Source: Vandiemenella viatica
Lineage: Eukaryota; Arthropoda; Insecta; Orthoptera; Morabidae
Direction: 5' to 3'
Length of the DNA stretch: 64,000 nt
Assembly: GCA_031002005.1 (NCBI GenBank)
Contig: CM061919.1
Span: forward strand, 176,993,121-177,057,120
Made by a program: the position numbers and the translations under genes. The notes beneath the pieces were generated by a model, which did no database searches, was not told the origin of the DNA, and was given only the letters and a program-made list of their open reading frames with translations. This document shows positions 11,930-23,965 of this stretch, piece after piece. Positions within the stretch are counted from its first letter, which is position 1; each line of letters opens with the position of its first letter.

Positions 11930-12500
11930 TTTTATCCTACGACCAATCTTTAAACAGGTTTGTCTATTCATTTCAATATCCACATTATAATTTACGTTCT
12001 CTATTATCTGTTTGATATACTCTAATCTTTATCCACGTCTATAGTTCTTACATTCCACTGCCCACTCTACTAACCAATTAACCAGTCCAACATATCTTAC
12101 ATCCAGTCTCTTCTTTCTAGGGGACTCTTCCCTTCCTAATCTAGTACAATTTGTTATTATAGATGGCTGATTGTGAGAGGATTTCGGGTAATACCACTTC
12201 TTGAAATAAAGAAGAATGTCATACATCTGTTGGTATTAGTAGAAGATGGCTTGAAACCTTAATGTCTTTCTGATAATTTTTTTCCTTTTATGAGTTACGA
12301 TGAAAGAGTAGTTTTTAAGAAAGTAGTTACCATTTAATTGCTGATTACGATCCTCCATTTCAAAGTTTTTGGATGTCTTTCAATCAGAACTTGAACCAAT
12401 TACCGTAGTCCATGATTTGTCTCTCCTTATTGCCCTTTCACTGTCTTTAAATATTAGTAAAGTTTGATCCCCTGATCAAGCGCATCCTGTCGTTTAAACA
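11930..12500 (-). pseudogene. LINE 3' coding remnant
   Basis: Reading the minus strand, the block near 12040-11960 gives RRG, stop, RLEYIKQIIENVNYNVDIEM, then KIGRRIKAWRLKN. This parallels GRQRLEYMKQIIEDVDCKG and EMKRLAQDRKGWRIAS at 16.9-17.0 kb and is the extreme C-terminus of the same LINE group. Upstream portions up to about 12500 keep only short matches and contain many stops. Confidence 0.55.
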
Positions 12501-13301
12501 AGTCACTGAAGGTGCCTGGAGGCCCGATAGGAACCTCTTTGTTCACGCGTGCCTCTGCCGTGTCTCAAGGTGCATTTCAAGCTCAGAGGCGTTTCCCAGC
12601 CAGTACCAGACCTCGGCTCTGGTATGTCTGTTAGTTATCGGGTCTGGAATCCGGCTCCGGGAAGACAAGTCTCCCATTAAGAACAGAGTCCCTTGTAACC
12701 ATCACCCACCCAGAGGTAACTGACGTCAGAACTAACGACGCTTCTTGCCTGGACTTCGGTACATTACCAGGGACCTGGAGAGCTACTCTCGACTTATGAA
12801 ACGAGGCAAGCGTTGCATGTCTCAGATGAAATGTGGCCACTCACTGAGATGAGGGTATAGAAAATATCTGTTTCATACATATTCATCGAATTAGTTCCCT
12901 CCAAGATACTGGACTGACATCGTTGCGTCGAAACCTGATTCTGTATCACCTACACAACACAAAAGCAAATGTGAAAGTTTCTCACACAGACGGAATCCAC
13001 TGCACAACTGATGCCTGAGGGTCAACAACTTTAAAGATTTGTGGAGGAATTTTCAAAACAGATTTGGGTTGTGCGTATTACTTGAGTCATAGGAAATTAT
13101 TTAATGTGTAGGTATTACCGCGGAAGACAAACACTTGGAGGAGAATGGGGGCCGTAATAAGTATGTGCAATTGAGAATATTGCGGTCGAATTTGCATCAA
13201 ATCCGTGGACAGTCTGATGACACATAAACTACAAGTAAATACAATTAAAATACAAAGAAAGCTGGCAATATAAAAGAAAGTGACCACTTGTGTAGTAAAA
13301 A
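12501..13301. other. Unassigned stretch
   Basis: 12500-12840 is richer in G+C and holds a 69-codon minus-strand open frame without a motif I can name. 12841-13301 shows nothing recognisable. It could be an undescribed repeat. Confidence 0.4.
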
Positions 13302-13975
13302 GATTTAGCGTGGTGTAAAGACTGGCAGTTGGAGTTAAACGCTAAAAGTGCCAAGTCATGTTTGTAAGTAAAAAGGTGACACCATTTAGCTCTGAATATA
13401 CAATGGATGGTATTGTCCTTAGAACAGTAAATTCCGCTAAATACGAATATATTGTTTCCTGTACAATTCGTAATAATTTGTCGTGGAACGAGCATATCGA
13501 GAATGTAATTGGGAAAGCAAATCGTATGCTCCAATTTCTAGGTCGTAATCTAAAACAATGCACTCCGGAAGTTAAATCGATTGCATACAAGTCACTAGTG
13601 CGTCCGCACATAGAATATTGTTGTTCTGTATGGGTTCCCCATCAAAAAAGGTTAATGGAGGCATTAGAGAAGGTCCAAAGGAGAGACGCCCGATTTTTGA
13701 CAGGTGTATATAGTTGGAGGGAAAGCGTAAGTTAGGTTGTGAAGACCTGGAACACCGAAGGCGTTGCTCTCGACAGAAGCTGATTAAAAAATTCACGACA
13801 GGCGTATTTCGGGATGACAGCAAACAAATATTGCTACCAGCAACATTCATATCTCGTAATGACCGCGAAAATAAGACAAGAGAAATTAGGGCCAGAACCG
13901 ATTCATTCCTGTACTAATTTTTCCCACGAGCGATTAGGGAATGGAATAAAAAGGATTTACCGGGCGAATAAACTT
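13302..13975 (+). pseudogene. LINE reverse transcriptase C-terminus (CR1/Jockey type)
   Basis: Begins DLAWCKDWQLELNAKS, the region that follows the FADD box, then a frameshift into 13358-13735. Key blocks are NNLSWNEHIENVIGKANRML, SLVRPHIEYCCSVW and LEKVQRRDARFLTG, all diagnostic of the RT thumb region in these LINEs. After another frameshift come LEHRRRCSRQKL, REIRARTDSFLY and FPRAIREWN, the usual end of ORF2. No 3' repeat tail was identified. The copy is 5'-truncated and has at least three disruptions. Confidence 0.85.
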
Positions 13976-14004
13976 AAAATCCGACAGGAGTAGCTTTCGA
14001 TAAA

Positions 14005-14130
14005 GCACTCCGGCATCCTGATCTGGGTTTTCCATGGTTTTCCCGGATCACTCCAGGCGAATGCGGTGATGGTACCTCACATAAACCCATGGGTGCTTCC
14101 TGCCATTTCCCTTATATCCCTTCCAAACCA
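14005..14130 (+). mobile_element. SINE-A-like fragment
   Basis: Contains CTGGGTTTTCCATGGTTTTC, GATCACTCCAGGCGAATGC and GTGCTTCCTGCCATTTCC in SINE-A order, without the tRNA head or the tail. Confidence 0.6.
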
Positions 14131-16362
14131 TTACTCTTACGGATAGGTGCAATGCACCCTCCGCCACACACTTTTAGTGAATCGCGGAGTAATAATAATA
14201 ACAATAAGCAAAGAGCAGACTTCGTTTTGAAGATGTATTAAAAAGTAATGCAAAGAGGGCACGAAGCAATTTGTAACAAAGTTGTCATTCTGTTTGGGAT
14301 TTTAATGTAATGCTAATAAAATGAGGAACTTCCAACTGGCAGGCAAGGTAACGAATGGTCTAAAGTAAGTGGGACTTAAACACAATTACATCACCCTGTG
14401 CGATACTGTTAGCCCGAAACGTTGACTCTGATCTTTGCAGCACCTTGCTGGTATCCGGCGCTTGACATGGGCTTAACTGGTTCGAAACTTGTTGATATAA
14501 GACATTTTCACCTTTCGATAGTTGGACAGCAGGGTAGAAGAATTGACGGTGTGTATGATTCCTTTACACTAGACTGTGTACAAAAGTTCTGGATTAAATC
14601 AGAAACCGTTCCTTATGGGATATCGTTCTGTTGGTGAATCATCCTTATGCTGTGATTCGTCTTAATGGTTTTCGGAAGGTATGAATTGGTAGGAACCGAA
14701 TTTTACCTTTTTCCATCTTCCGTTCACGACACATTACAGGAAATACAAACACATCACAGCCATCCACACAAAGAGTAACACCTACTCTTTCTTCCTGGAA
14801 AAGGAGATGAGAAACCTCTTCAAGTTTTCCGAGTAGTTTCCGTATAGTGGTATTTGCTTTTAAGCCTGCCGCTTACTCCTAGACGAACGGGATGGTGACT
14901 ATCTCACTTTCACAGTACTGCAAATCAAAGGTCATTCAGTATGTTGACATTAATTTCCGACTATTGTAAGCGCGTGAGTGTTTTGGGTATGCTCATGGGT
15001 TTAGAATAGTACCGCGTCATTACAGGTTTTCCTGATATGGCTACAATATTGATATGGCGTATGTTTCAACCTAAGAGTTCGCTATGCAAAATTTGAAAAA
15101 ACCTCTTGATAGTTAAGGGAGTTGGAAATAATAAAACTATTAATCAAGGACAGAGACGATCTCTTCAAATGCCTAAAGATGGCAGAGTACATAACGTCAG
15201 TTACCCAGCAAGAGGGAAACGCATGAAACGTTAAAAGCAAAGAAAACGCTATTTTTTAAAAAAAATGTCATTCTTTTTCTTTTAATAGCCTTACCATGAA
15301 GTCTGATGTAATTCGTATCTGATGGTCGATACCTAATAAGGGACGAGCAGCACAATGGGAATGACTTCATTGAACCGTAAAGTAGAATTTTATTCCACAT
15401 GATATGTTACGCAAAGTAAAGTTAATTAATGTATTCTGGCATTCATTTAATCTCAGTTGCTTAGCTATTAAATTTTGCACATAACCTCAAATAACATCCC
15501 TGGTCGCTGTTAATTTGCGAGCGAAGGCCGGCGCGAGACGTCATCGTTCCCCAGCCAATAGCTATCGAGGTGAATGAACTTATTGTATACGGTAGATTGT
15601 CTCCAGGTTAAAAGGTACTTTATTTACTAGCACAAGAAATCTTTTCACCGAAAAGCGTTAAAGTAACGCCTTTTAGCCACTCAAGATTTTACTTTGAAAG
15701 GCTCAAGAAAACTTAATCCAGTTGGCAGCTGTGTGCTTCTATCATTGATCCCTTGGCGTACAGCAGGAAATCTGTAGCAACTTAGCAGCACATATCGACG
15801 AAGTTTCCTGTCCCTTCAATGCCGTTCTCGTCGCTACGGTGCCCGAGAGTAACGATTAGGTATTAAACTTAGGTATCCGATAACTCTGGATGCGCTATTT
15901 CGCTTACGCGTGGAAGCAGGTTCTCACGCCCGCGATATTGCAGACGGCCGACAAAACCGCAGTGGTTGCACGGGATGTAGGCAGGTAACAGGATCCCTCT
16001 TACCTCTCTGGAGACTACGTCTGGCTGGGATGGAGCTCCTCACACCACTATCCCGAAGGAAGCCGGTTCCCGGGTTTATATACGGCGGGCTGTGACAGCT
16101 ACAGCACTGGGACCTCCGTACTGCCCACAAGGGGGTGAGGCGAGTTGGACTGACTCCTAGTTATTGAGGCACGGCCATTTTTCACATCGACACTGCCTCG
16201 CCCCCGAAGTATTTTGAAGCTGCGTCGCGCTTCAGATCCCTACGGGCAGAGGACGTTGACAGCTTAAGCATGCTGCCAGAAGATAGCGCTCAGCTCTGCT
16301 CTGCAGAAAAGCAGCTTTGCTGAGGGTGCCAATGTGCCGCACAGTGGTTCAGGTTTGGAATA
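14131..16362. other. Unassigned stretch
   Basis: No domain or terminal repeats recognised. 15900-16180 is relatively G+C rich and contains TTTATATACGGCGGGC, which looks TATA-like, but no adjoining coding region or splice signal supports a promoter. The word CCCGAAACGTTGACTC at 14411-14426 is like the 3' part of Penelope-associated hammerheads, but I could not find the matching 5' core. Confidence 0.4.
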
Positions 16363-17242
16363 TAGTGGACATTCGACCTTACGTCATAATATCGATAAAA
16401 AAAAAAAAAACTTTATATAGCATTTGCTGTGCTGATCAAAAAATTTTATGTTCAATTTTTGATATAAAAAATGAGTCCTTCACACTTAAAATAAAAAAAA
16501 TGTATGGGTGGAAATCTATTTTTTTTCACGGGCCTATATCAAAGTGTCAAAGTAAAACCTTATGCAATCATAAGTACCTATCCTACTTAATATTACAACA
16601 TAAAAATTTCTTGCGTATCCTTGCCGCTTTGACAAAAGGGCGAAAGTGAATTTCGGGGATAAAATATAGGGAACATTCGAACTAAAGTCATCATGTAGAT
16701 CCAAAAAATTTGCTTTAGGTAGTATTTGCTGTGCCTATCAAAAGTTACTATGTTCAATTTTTTTTATCCATATTATGACTTTTGTTCGATTGTCCACTAT
16801 TTTTTAACCAAGAAATTCACTTGCGCCCTGTAGTCAAAGCGGCAAGGATACGCAAGAAATTTTTATGCTGTAATATTAAGTAGGATTGGAGGGAACAGTT
16901 GAAGGTAAGAACTGCAGAGGTAGACAGAGATTAGAATATATGAAGCAGATAATTGAGGACGTGGATTGTAAGGGGTATGTAGAAATGAAGAGGTTAGCAC
17001 AGGATAGGAAGGGATGGAGGATTGCATCAAACCAGTCTAAAGACTGACGACAGCAAAAAAAAAGGTACTTATGATTGCATAAGGTTTGACTTTGACTCTT
17101 TGATATAGGGCCGAGAAAAAAAAATAGATTTCCACCCAAACATTTTTTTTATTTTAAGTGTGATGGACTCATTTTTATCAAAAATTGAACATCATATTTT
17201 TTTTTGTATCGATATTATGACGTTAAGTTCGAATGTCCACTA
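16363..17242. mobile_element. Palindromic TA-flanked DNA element with an inserted LINE tail
   Basis: Terminal inverted repeats TAGTGGACATTCGA...GTCATAATATCGATA mirror each other at 16363-16400 and 17206-17242, flanked by TA on each side. The arms extend inward, e.g. TGTATGGGTGGAAATC on the left against the mirrored sequence at 17130-17145, and the block with TTGCGTATCCTTGCCGCTTT at 16610 against its mirror at 16835. A third copy of the end sequence (GGGAACATTCGAACTAAAGTC, in direct orientation) occurs at 16670-16760. No transposase. TA flanks and TIRs suggest Tc1/mariner-type mobilisation. Confidence 0.75.
16887..17062 (+). mobile_element. 5'-truncated LINE insertion with poly-A tail
   Basis: Exactly splits the right arm of the palindromic element: the left arm reads, in reverse complement, AGTAGGAT-AGGTACTTATG, whereas here the two halves are 176 bp apart. 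The insert encodes the C-terminus GTVEGKNCRGRQRLEYMKQI, then EMKRLAQDRKGWRIASNQS, a stop, and ends in a run of nine A. This is the canonical product of 5'-truncated target-primed reverse transcription. Confidence 0.9.
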
Positions 17243-17361
17243 TATTTCAATTCTAAACCACTGTGCGCCGTCGCACTGAAAACGTGGAAGAACCAATGTC
17301 ACGAGTTCAAATCTATTCGCTAGCGCGATAATTCCTGTCAAATGTTTTATATCAACGTTTC

Positions 17362-17729
17362 TCAACAATCCATTAATTGCGTGAGGGGGTGGGACGGGAG
17401 GTGGTACGTTGAAATATCACGTCATCTTTTTAATTCCTTGAAGAATAGTAGAGCTAAGAAAGGTCTACAAACGACGTCGATCCCATCATTAGGGGTTTAG
17501 GGGGGTCTAACTGCCTTTGAGAACAGGACAGCTAAAACAAAAAAACGGTCTCAAAAACATTACGAGGTGTCAGCAGGTGGGGGAGGGGGGGACAGGGGTC
17601 CCTCACGATCTCACCTCACTTCACCATAGTGGGGGGAGGAGGGGATGCGACTCGATCTCACCAAATCTCACCACCGGCGGGGGGTCCGGAGTTCCGGAAA
17701 GACACCTCACGTAATCAATGGACGCCCCT
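17362..17729. mobile_element. Family D TIR element
   Basis: Right end CACCTCACGTAATCAATGGA then CGCCCC at 17704-17729; left end (CCATTAATTGCGTGAG) is eroded. Interior has the family hallmarks: TAGAGCTAAGAAAGGTCTAC, long G runs and GATCTCACC words. Confidence 0.7.
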
Positions 17730-20700
17730 TTTCTAAACAGTAAATTGTGAAAAATAATGCTGCGGACCACCAACTTATAAGGGCCTAATTTTTTTACCTA
17801 AGTGTGTATTATTGACATCTGTGACATATTATATTGCACGATTAAAACAGAAGGAGTCTAAAACCATGTTTTGAATTCCTATGCAAACACAGTTATGAAA
17901 CTGGAAGTGAACTATTAAAGTTAATTATATATTTGTCAGACGAATAATAATATTACTGTAGGCTGCTACACTATATCATCGACAAACGAGTACAAAATAA
18001 AAGACGCTTAATCTTAATTTTTTAAATTTTTGTTTATTCACCACTCTTACGTTAGCGACACTGCCATGTATCGCTGCCCCTTACACTTACTGCAAGACTC
18101 TCAGATAAAGGTCATTTACTTAGTCCTTAAAAGAAAGGCGCTATTTTCGTGCCAACTTGAAATTAATAAAGTATTGAAGTAACAGTGCTGTCCTAGCTTC
18201 ATCCTGAAAATGCCAGGTTTTTAGCGGCTCATTAATATATTCGTGGCTTTTTTAAAATCTGGAGTTATAGTTTATAATCGCTTAAATAGCTTTACACAGT
18301 TAGAATGCGGTATCTAAATTTATAATATTCATCCTGCAGACCTCCTGAACCATCTTGTGGACCATCAGAAGACTATTTCCGAGCAGAATACAAGGGAGGA
18401 AAGTGAATGATCAGATCCGGCATCCGAAAGACTGGGAACTAGAAAACCAAATAGCTAAAACTGTATCTCGAAAGGTGAAGGTAGATTTTGGATCAAAAAG
18501 GAGACAAGGAAGAACCCGAGATTACCAAGATAGATACAGAAGAATAGAACACCAATCAGTGCATGTGCAATACACACCAAGAACAATAACATTAAGAAGT
18601 GAAGTGGAACAACAAACAACTAGGGACCGTGAGAGGATACAACCAACGAAGACAGAAGAGTAGGTAAATCTGGGCAAAGTTGTTACTCTTTGTATGAGAG
18701 GCTCGCCTACTCTTTGGGGAGGACGTAAACCAACTTGGTACCAATTCCCTATTTAGTCTATAACACAGTTTACGTACAGATGCAGATATACAAAGTAAAA
18801 TCTGAGTTTCAGCTAATTTAACATATTCCACTGACCAGAAATGGAAAAATATTGATGAGCCATAAACTCAAAAAGCAGAGCACGAGAAAGCCTTCAGTTC
18901 ACAAAGTAATATATTGTAAACATTTATCAACCTTTGTAAGTTCTAAAACGCTGATATAAAAGGTTATAAACACCACAGTAGATTAACGGATACAGCTCAA
19001 AATTGGACGGAACCTCAAGCTCATAAAATTGTACTTTTTTCTAACATTTCAAAATAAGTCTAGAACATTAGTAATAAGAGTACATTTAACAATATAAATA
19101 TTGAAGGTATTAAACTAAACTAATAAAGAAATATAAAAATATTGAAATGTAACAGACCTCTCTCTCACTTCAGTTCTTTTAAAATATCTGCTTAGAACTA
19201 CTAGCACTTACGCAATAAATAAAAACAAATTTTACACAGTTTTATGAAGGAAGCAAAAATATTTTGTACTATTTGCCTTTAATTTTTAAAACAGAAAAAG
19301 GAGTACTGATCGAGTATAATGTATATCGTATAATAGGAGTCATAATTTAACACTTTAGTATACCAAAAATAGCCAAACGGACAGTACACTGAAATTAAGA
19401 AAAATTTGTAAATGTTACAGTTTACAAGAGTCAAATAATCAAAATTTACATTAAAAACTGAAATCAATATTACAATGATCTGCAAAAATCTTATAAACAA
19501 CAATACTACAAAAGAAATAAATTTTTCTTGATGTTGAGAATTAATGTTCTGGGATAACGAGCCGAGTAATCTCGGCTAATTGCCGGAGAACATTATATTA
19601 AATAACAATGATGACTTTCACTCGGGAGGACACAAGTTCGATCCACAATCCCTATTAATTTAGAACGTTTAATATCTTACGAAGAAGATATTAACTTTTG
19701 GGATGCATCAAATGTTAACTGTTGAAGCATCTTGCAGCAATTCTGGGTTTAGCTTCGTCTGACGTGTGGCTCGTTTTCTTTTTATCACTTCTTACGTTTT
19801 GTGTATCAGTTGTGATTATTTCCATTTACAATGTTTTACTCAGTTTTGGGTGTTGTTTTCAGAGAAATATTTTTGGTCTTACTATATCCCCGTCTCAATT
19901 TTCAGAATAAGTAAAACGCTCTGAAAAAACATTATTCCTGACGAACTTCAGCAAAATCCATTATTTTATAATTTTCAGTATTTTGTAACCTTCAAACCGT
20001 AGGTATACTGTTAGGAATATTCTACAATAGTTCTTAATAGAAATGTGCACGAGTAAAACAACATCCAGACACCTTATCGTAGACATATGGTGCTTGAAAA
20101 ATGTTTTAATCGTTCAGTAAAGACACACACTGTGACCGATCGCCATTTAGTATTTTCTCTATCGGCTAAATATAAGTTAATAAGCTACCTCTGTTCATGT
20201 AACGCAATTTAGTAATAGCAACCAATATAAAGGATACGTTTCTACTATTGTGGTTGTTATTTCATTCGTGATGAATTTTCAAATGCGCTTTAGATAGCTT
20301 TTTACTAAATTAAAAGAGACGAAGTTACCGTCTAAGAAAAGTCGTAGATTAAAGTTCTTTAATGACTGGAAAGTATTTTAAAACTGTAAAATTGCCACTG
20401 GTATACTTATGTTTGAGGTGACTACACCGATCAATACAAATGTCACCGTTATGAGATTAAAACAGTTTTTACGCTTTATGATATTAGTTTGTTATGGTTA
20501 TTTTAGATACTTCAGACAGTCATTTTAATTGTAATAATTTTCACTTCCTAGTCTTTAGCAGTGTTATTCTTTGTAAGAAATGACAGTGAAATGGAGTAGT
20601 GTCAACTTTATTCCAAAGAATATTTAAAATTTTATATTCTTACAATTAAGTTGTAGCAGTCTGATACCAAGAATAAACTGTAGACCTTCTAGTAGTATCT

Positions 20701-21587
20701 TTGACATACTCGGTGCGAAAATATCGCTAAACTGCTGTCGCAGAGGTCGCATCGTGAAATCAGATACACAACGAGTACGTTCTGTAGCAGTGAAAGTAAC
20801 TAAATTTAACTACTCATGTCACTGAACCATAAGTTGACTTAATTTCGTACTGTGGAGCTACGTGAGTCACAAGTAAGATGTTCACTGCAAAACAGCAGTT
20901 TCACTGATCCTGTATGTTATATTAGCATATGCCTACAAGCTTTTGCCGACTGTTTCACTGAAAGTGGCATTAGCAAGTAGATGAATGCACGTATGGAAGT
21001 TTGAATTTTCAAGCAGCAATTTTAGCGGAGGCTGTGGTTATATTCAAATGAAGCGTGAACCAGAATTCTTTGCTAAAATATTGCTCAGGCATCTGTTTTT
21101 ATGAAAAAATAAGAAAAACACACACACAAAATTTCAAGTAGTGGTGCCGGCCCTGTTTGGTGCTATTCTTTTCGTCCGATGTATAATTTTGAGGAAAAAA
21201 TTTACGACCATTGCACCCGTACTTAGATATTTTGCCTGTACTCAAAACAATAACGCATCCGGGTGATTTTCCATAAAATTGTGTCCTTTAATATTAATTA
21301 GCATTACGTATCTTAGCAATGGAATCGTGACAGTGATTACTGGGTTTTATTGAATTGATAAAGTAAATAACCACGAAATAGTTCAAGTATCAACACATTT
21401 ATTAATTGTTCTGACATGGTTCCAATGACGCCATACATTTTATTTTAATTCAATCAGCATGAAAATTGACACATTCAATATAATTGAACAGCGTTGAGGG
21501 CATGGGACACAAAAAATCAAAACTAACTCTCAGACGTTGTGTACGGGTTGAACCGTTTAAGAGAGAAGGTCATTTAACTTTAGGTGT
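17730..21587. other. Long AT-rich unassigned stretch
   Basis: No transposon ends, domains or SINE bodies recognised over almost 4 kb. A purine-rich 102-codon open frame (18355-18663, plus strand) has low-complexity basic composition and no motif; I treat it as chance. A tRNA-like shard, ACTCGGGAGGACACAAGTTC at 19622-19641, resembles a SINE-A head. Confidence 0.45.
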
Positions 21588-21590
21588 TAA

Positions 21591-23962
21591 AGGCGGTTCA
21601 CTTTACGCAATCACTCAGGACGATTCACTCGCAGTGAAAGTGAAGGTGAATTCACTTTTCGTTTACATGTATCATCACAAATGAACCATTCAATTCACTT
21701 CAAGATGGCGACAAACAAATTAGTGCGTGTTGGAGTGGATTTAGTTTTCATAAATCTTGCCTAAGGAATTAAAAGTTACATCGTGCAAAAAGTTAATTGA
21801 TAAAAGAGAAGTTGGTAGGCGAGAAATTGAAGCTTGCGGCGTGGTAGAATTGGTATTGCAGGACAAAATGACATTTAAAAATCATCTTCGAATGTGTGGA
21901 TCAGAAAGAATTGCTATCAAAAAGCTTACCGCTAATTACAAGACAGGACACAAATGAGTAAATGTCTTTCCGTTAAACTGAAGCTAGAAACTACTCTCAG
22001 GTATCTTGTAACTAGTAACTACTTTGACACACATTCACATTGAAGCACAATTTACACATGTTTCTGGTTTTAAAATTTTAGTTATTTCGCTAGAACACCT
22101 GGTTCATAAAGTTTTAATTTTGTACTTGTCTTCTATTGTCAGAAATGGGAGATTCAATTCTTTAATCATATCCTCCGTAACCCTATCACTTATATTTTTA
22201 TAACTTTCAAATTCTATTTTCTATAAACACTGGTTGTGATGGAAAGATTTTAAAAATAAAGAAATGTTTCTTTCCTTCCATTTAAAAACAATTATGTGTT
22301 CAAAACAACAAAATCAGAAACAAACAATTGCGACCGATCCAGGAGCAAGCTTCACTTCGATATTTTGACTGTTTACACGCGTCACTCTCGATGATTGATC
22401 CGAGTGAAACACTGAAAGTGAACTGTGGTGAGACATAGAACCACATTAACATGAGGTATGTGGGTAACGAAACAAGGCTCGCATTATGCTGGCTTAGAAG
22501 GACATTCTCCAGGACAGGGGTCAGCGAATTCAAGTGCATTACGGCGAATTCTCCATTCAGGCTGGAAGAAAGACGAAACACAAGGGGACTTGCCAGTTTG
22601 TAAAGGCAGATTTACGACCTTTCACTACTCAGTATGGGGTCGGCCGCAGTTCGGTGGAAGGACAGCGTTGACGGGTGTGATATATATCGCGTGACGAATG
22701 CAGAAACGTGATAACGTCAAGACACGCCCCAAATTAGAGATTCTGTGAGTGCTCACTGCGTGAAAATAGTCAAACCGAGTGGACACGAAAGAAAAACGAC
22801 AGTTTCCGAAGAAATTCTCCAACCCCGTCATAGGACTTATGTGTTGAACCAGAGAATGCTTGGAGGGGCGAATGTTTTGCCAATAGTATTTTAGGATATA
22901 GAATAGTTCTTTTTTTTTTGTATAATCTTGTTTCATGTCCGCCAATGAGGAGAGAGACAGGAACGTCTACATCGACGATAGGACCAGAGAAAATCGGCTG
23001 GAGGAGGAGAAGAGCATGCCGAGGTTTTAAAAGGTGCTGCGAGATGCTCTTCGTGGTCTTTCTGGTCGTCTTTCTGGTGGTCTTTCTGGTCGTCTTTTGG
23101 GTCACGCTGGTTGATCTACTCTTGTGCTTCCGCACGAGAACGACCCAGATAGCCGACAGCATATCATGCGATCGGTTGTGTCTGCATTTTGAGTCACAAG
23201 GTGACAAATAAATTCAGTGTGGGTTCGGAGTTTGCTAACTTCGCCAATGCCGGACAGACGGTAAAATACAAACATTGCAGCAGTTAGTAATATTGTGTTT
23301 GCACTCTACCCAACATAATGCTCTGAGCGGAGAAGTCCGCACGATAAGAATTCTCACTCTCCGAGAGATAAACTGAGATATTAGCCGTGGCATTTTTTTT
23401 ATATATATATAACTTGATTCAGTAGTTTCTGTGATTGAAACGGACATTAGCTTTTATAAAAGTCTCATTACGTGTCTTGCCGAAGACTGTAAACTGTTAT
23501 TTTATATATGAAAATCTGAACGGATATTTTGTCGTTTTGTATTGCTTAATTTAGTGGCCATTAATGTAGGGCAAAGGTGTTGTTTGTAAATAATTTTGAT
23601 TGTGTATAATTATTAAATTTAAATCCACCTTATATCTGTTGGCCTTCGTTCAGAGAATATATGGTCAGGTTATGACTTTTTCATGCTTATTAGTGATTAT
23701 AAATCATTTTGAGAACCCTTTTCAATCCATAATATAAATACTCATATGCTTTTGGTAAAATTAAAATAAATATCAATTACCATTCAGTACAGCGGTATAC
23801 CGTACCCGCTTCAGAACGAAAAGTTGAAGCCTAGCCACCTTCTTTCATCCGTCATCCTGGATGATCACTTTGGATGATTCTATGTTTACACAGCTCACTT
23901 TCCTTTCACTGCGAGTGATTCATCCGGAGTGATTGCGAAAAGTGAACAGTGTAAACCCGCCT
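21591..23962 (+). mobile_element. Harbinger-type element, decayed (2.37 kb)
   Basis: Ends AGGCGGTTCACTTTACGCAA (left) and the mirror AGGCGGGTTTACACTGTTCA (right, minus strand), followed inside on both sides by CGCAATCACTC and GAATCACTCGCAGTGAAA-like blocks. Flanks TAA/TAA (21588-21590, 23963-23965) give a 3-bp TWA duplication. A short frame at 21757-21957 ends FKNHLRMCGSERIAIKKL, similar in layout to the N-terminal FRNFLRM region of HARBI1-like transposases. The rest of the gene is unrecognisable. A further block of TTCAC/GTGAA words lies at 22345-22425. Confidence 0.6.
23049..23097 (+). repeat. 12-bp minisatellite
   Basis: About four tandem copies of GTCTTTCTGGTC with single-base differences. 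It sits within the Harbinger remnant. Confidence 0.8.
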
Positions 23963-23965
23963 TAA

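Noticed and set aside
14405..14430. GAAACGTTGACTC resembling the 3' half of a Penelope-associated hammerhead
   Set aside because: I could not find a CUGANGA core or stem I partner at the right distance.
16070..16090. TATA-box-like TTTATATACGG in a G+C-rich patch
   Set aside because: No downstream coding sequence, initiator or splice donor supports a promoter.
18355..18663. 102-codon plus-strand open frame
   Set aside because: Purine-rich, basic and low in complexity, no family motif, no splice signals that place it in a gene; best explained by composition.
22770..23207. 145-codon minus-strand open frame with KTTRKTTRKTTR repeats
   Set aside because: The repeat peptide is the translation of the 12-bp minisatellite; the frame lies in a decayed Harbinger element and has an overlapping open frame on the other strand.
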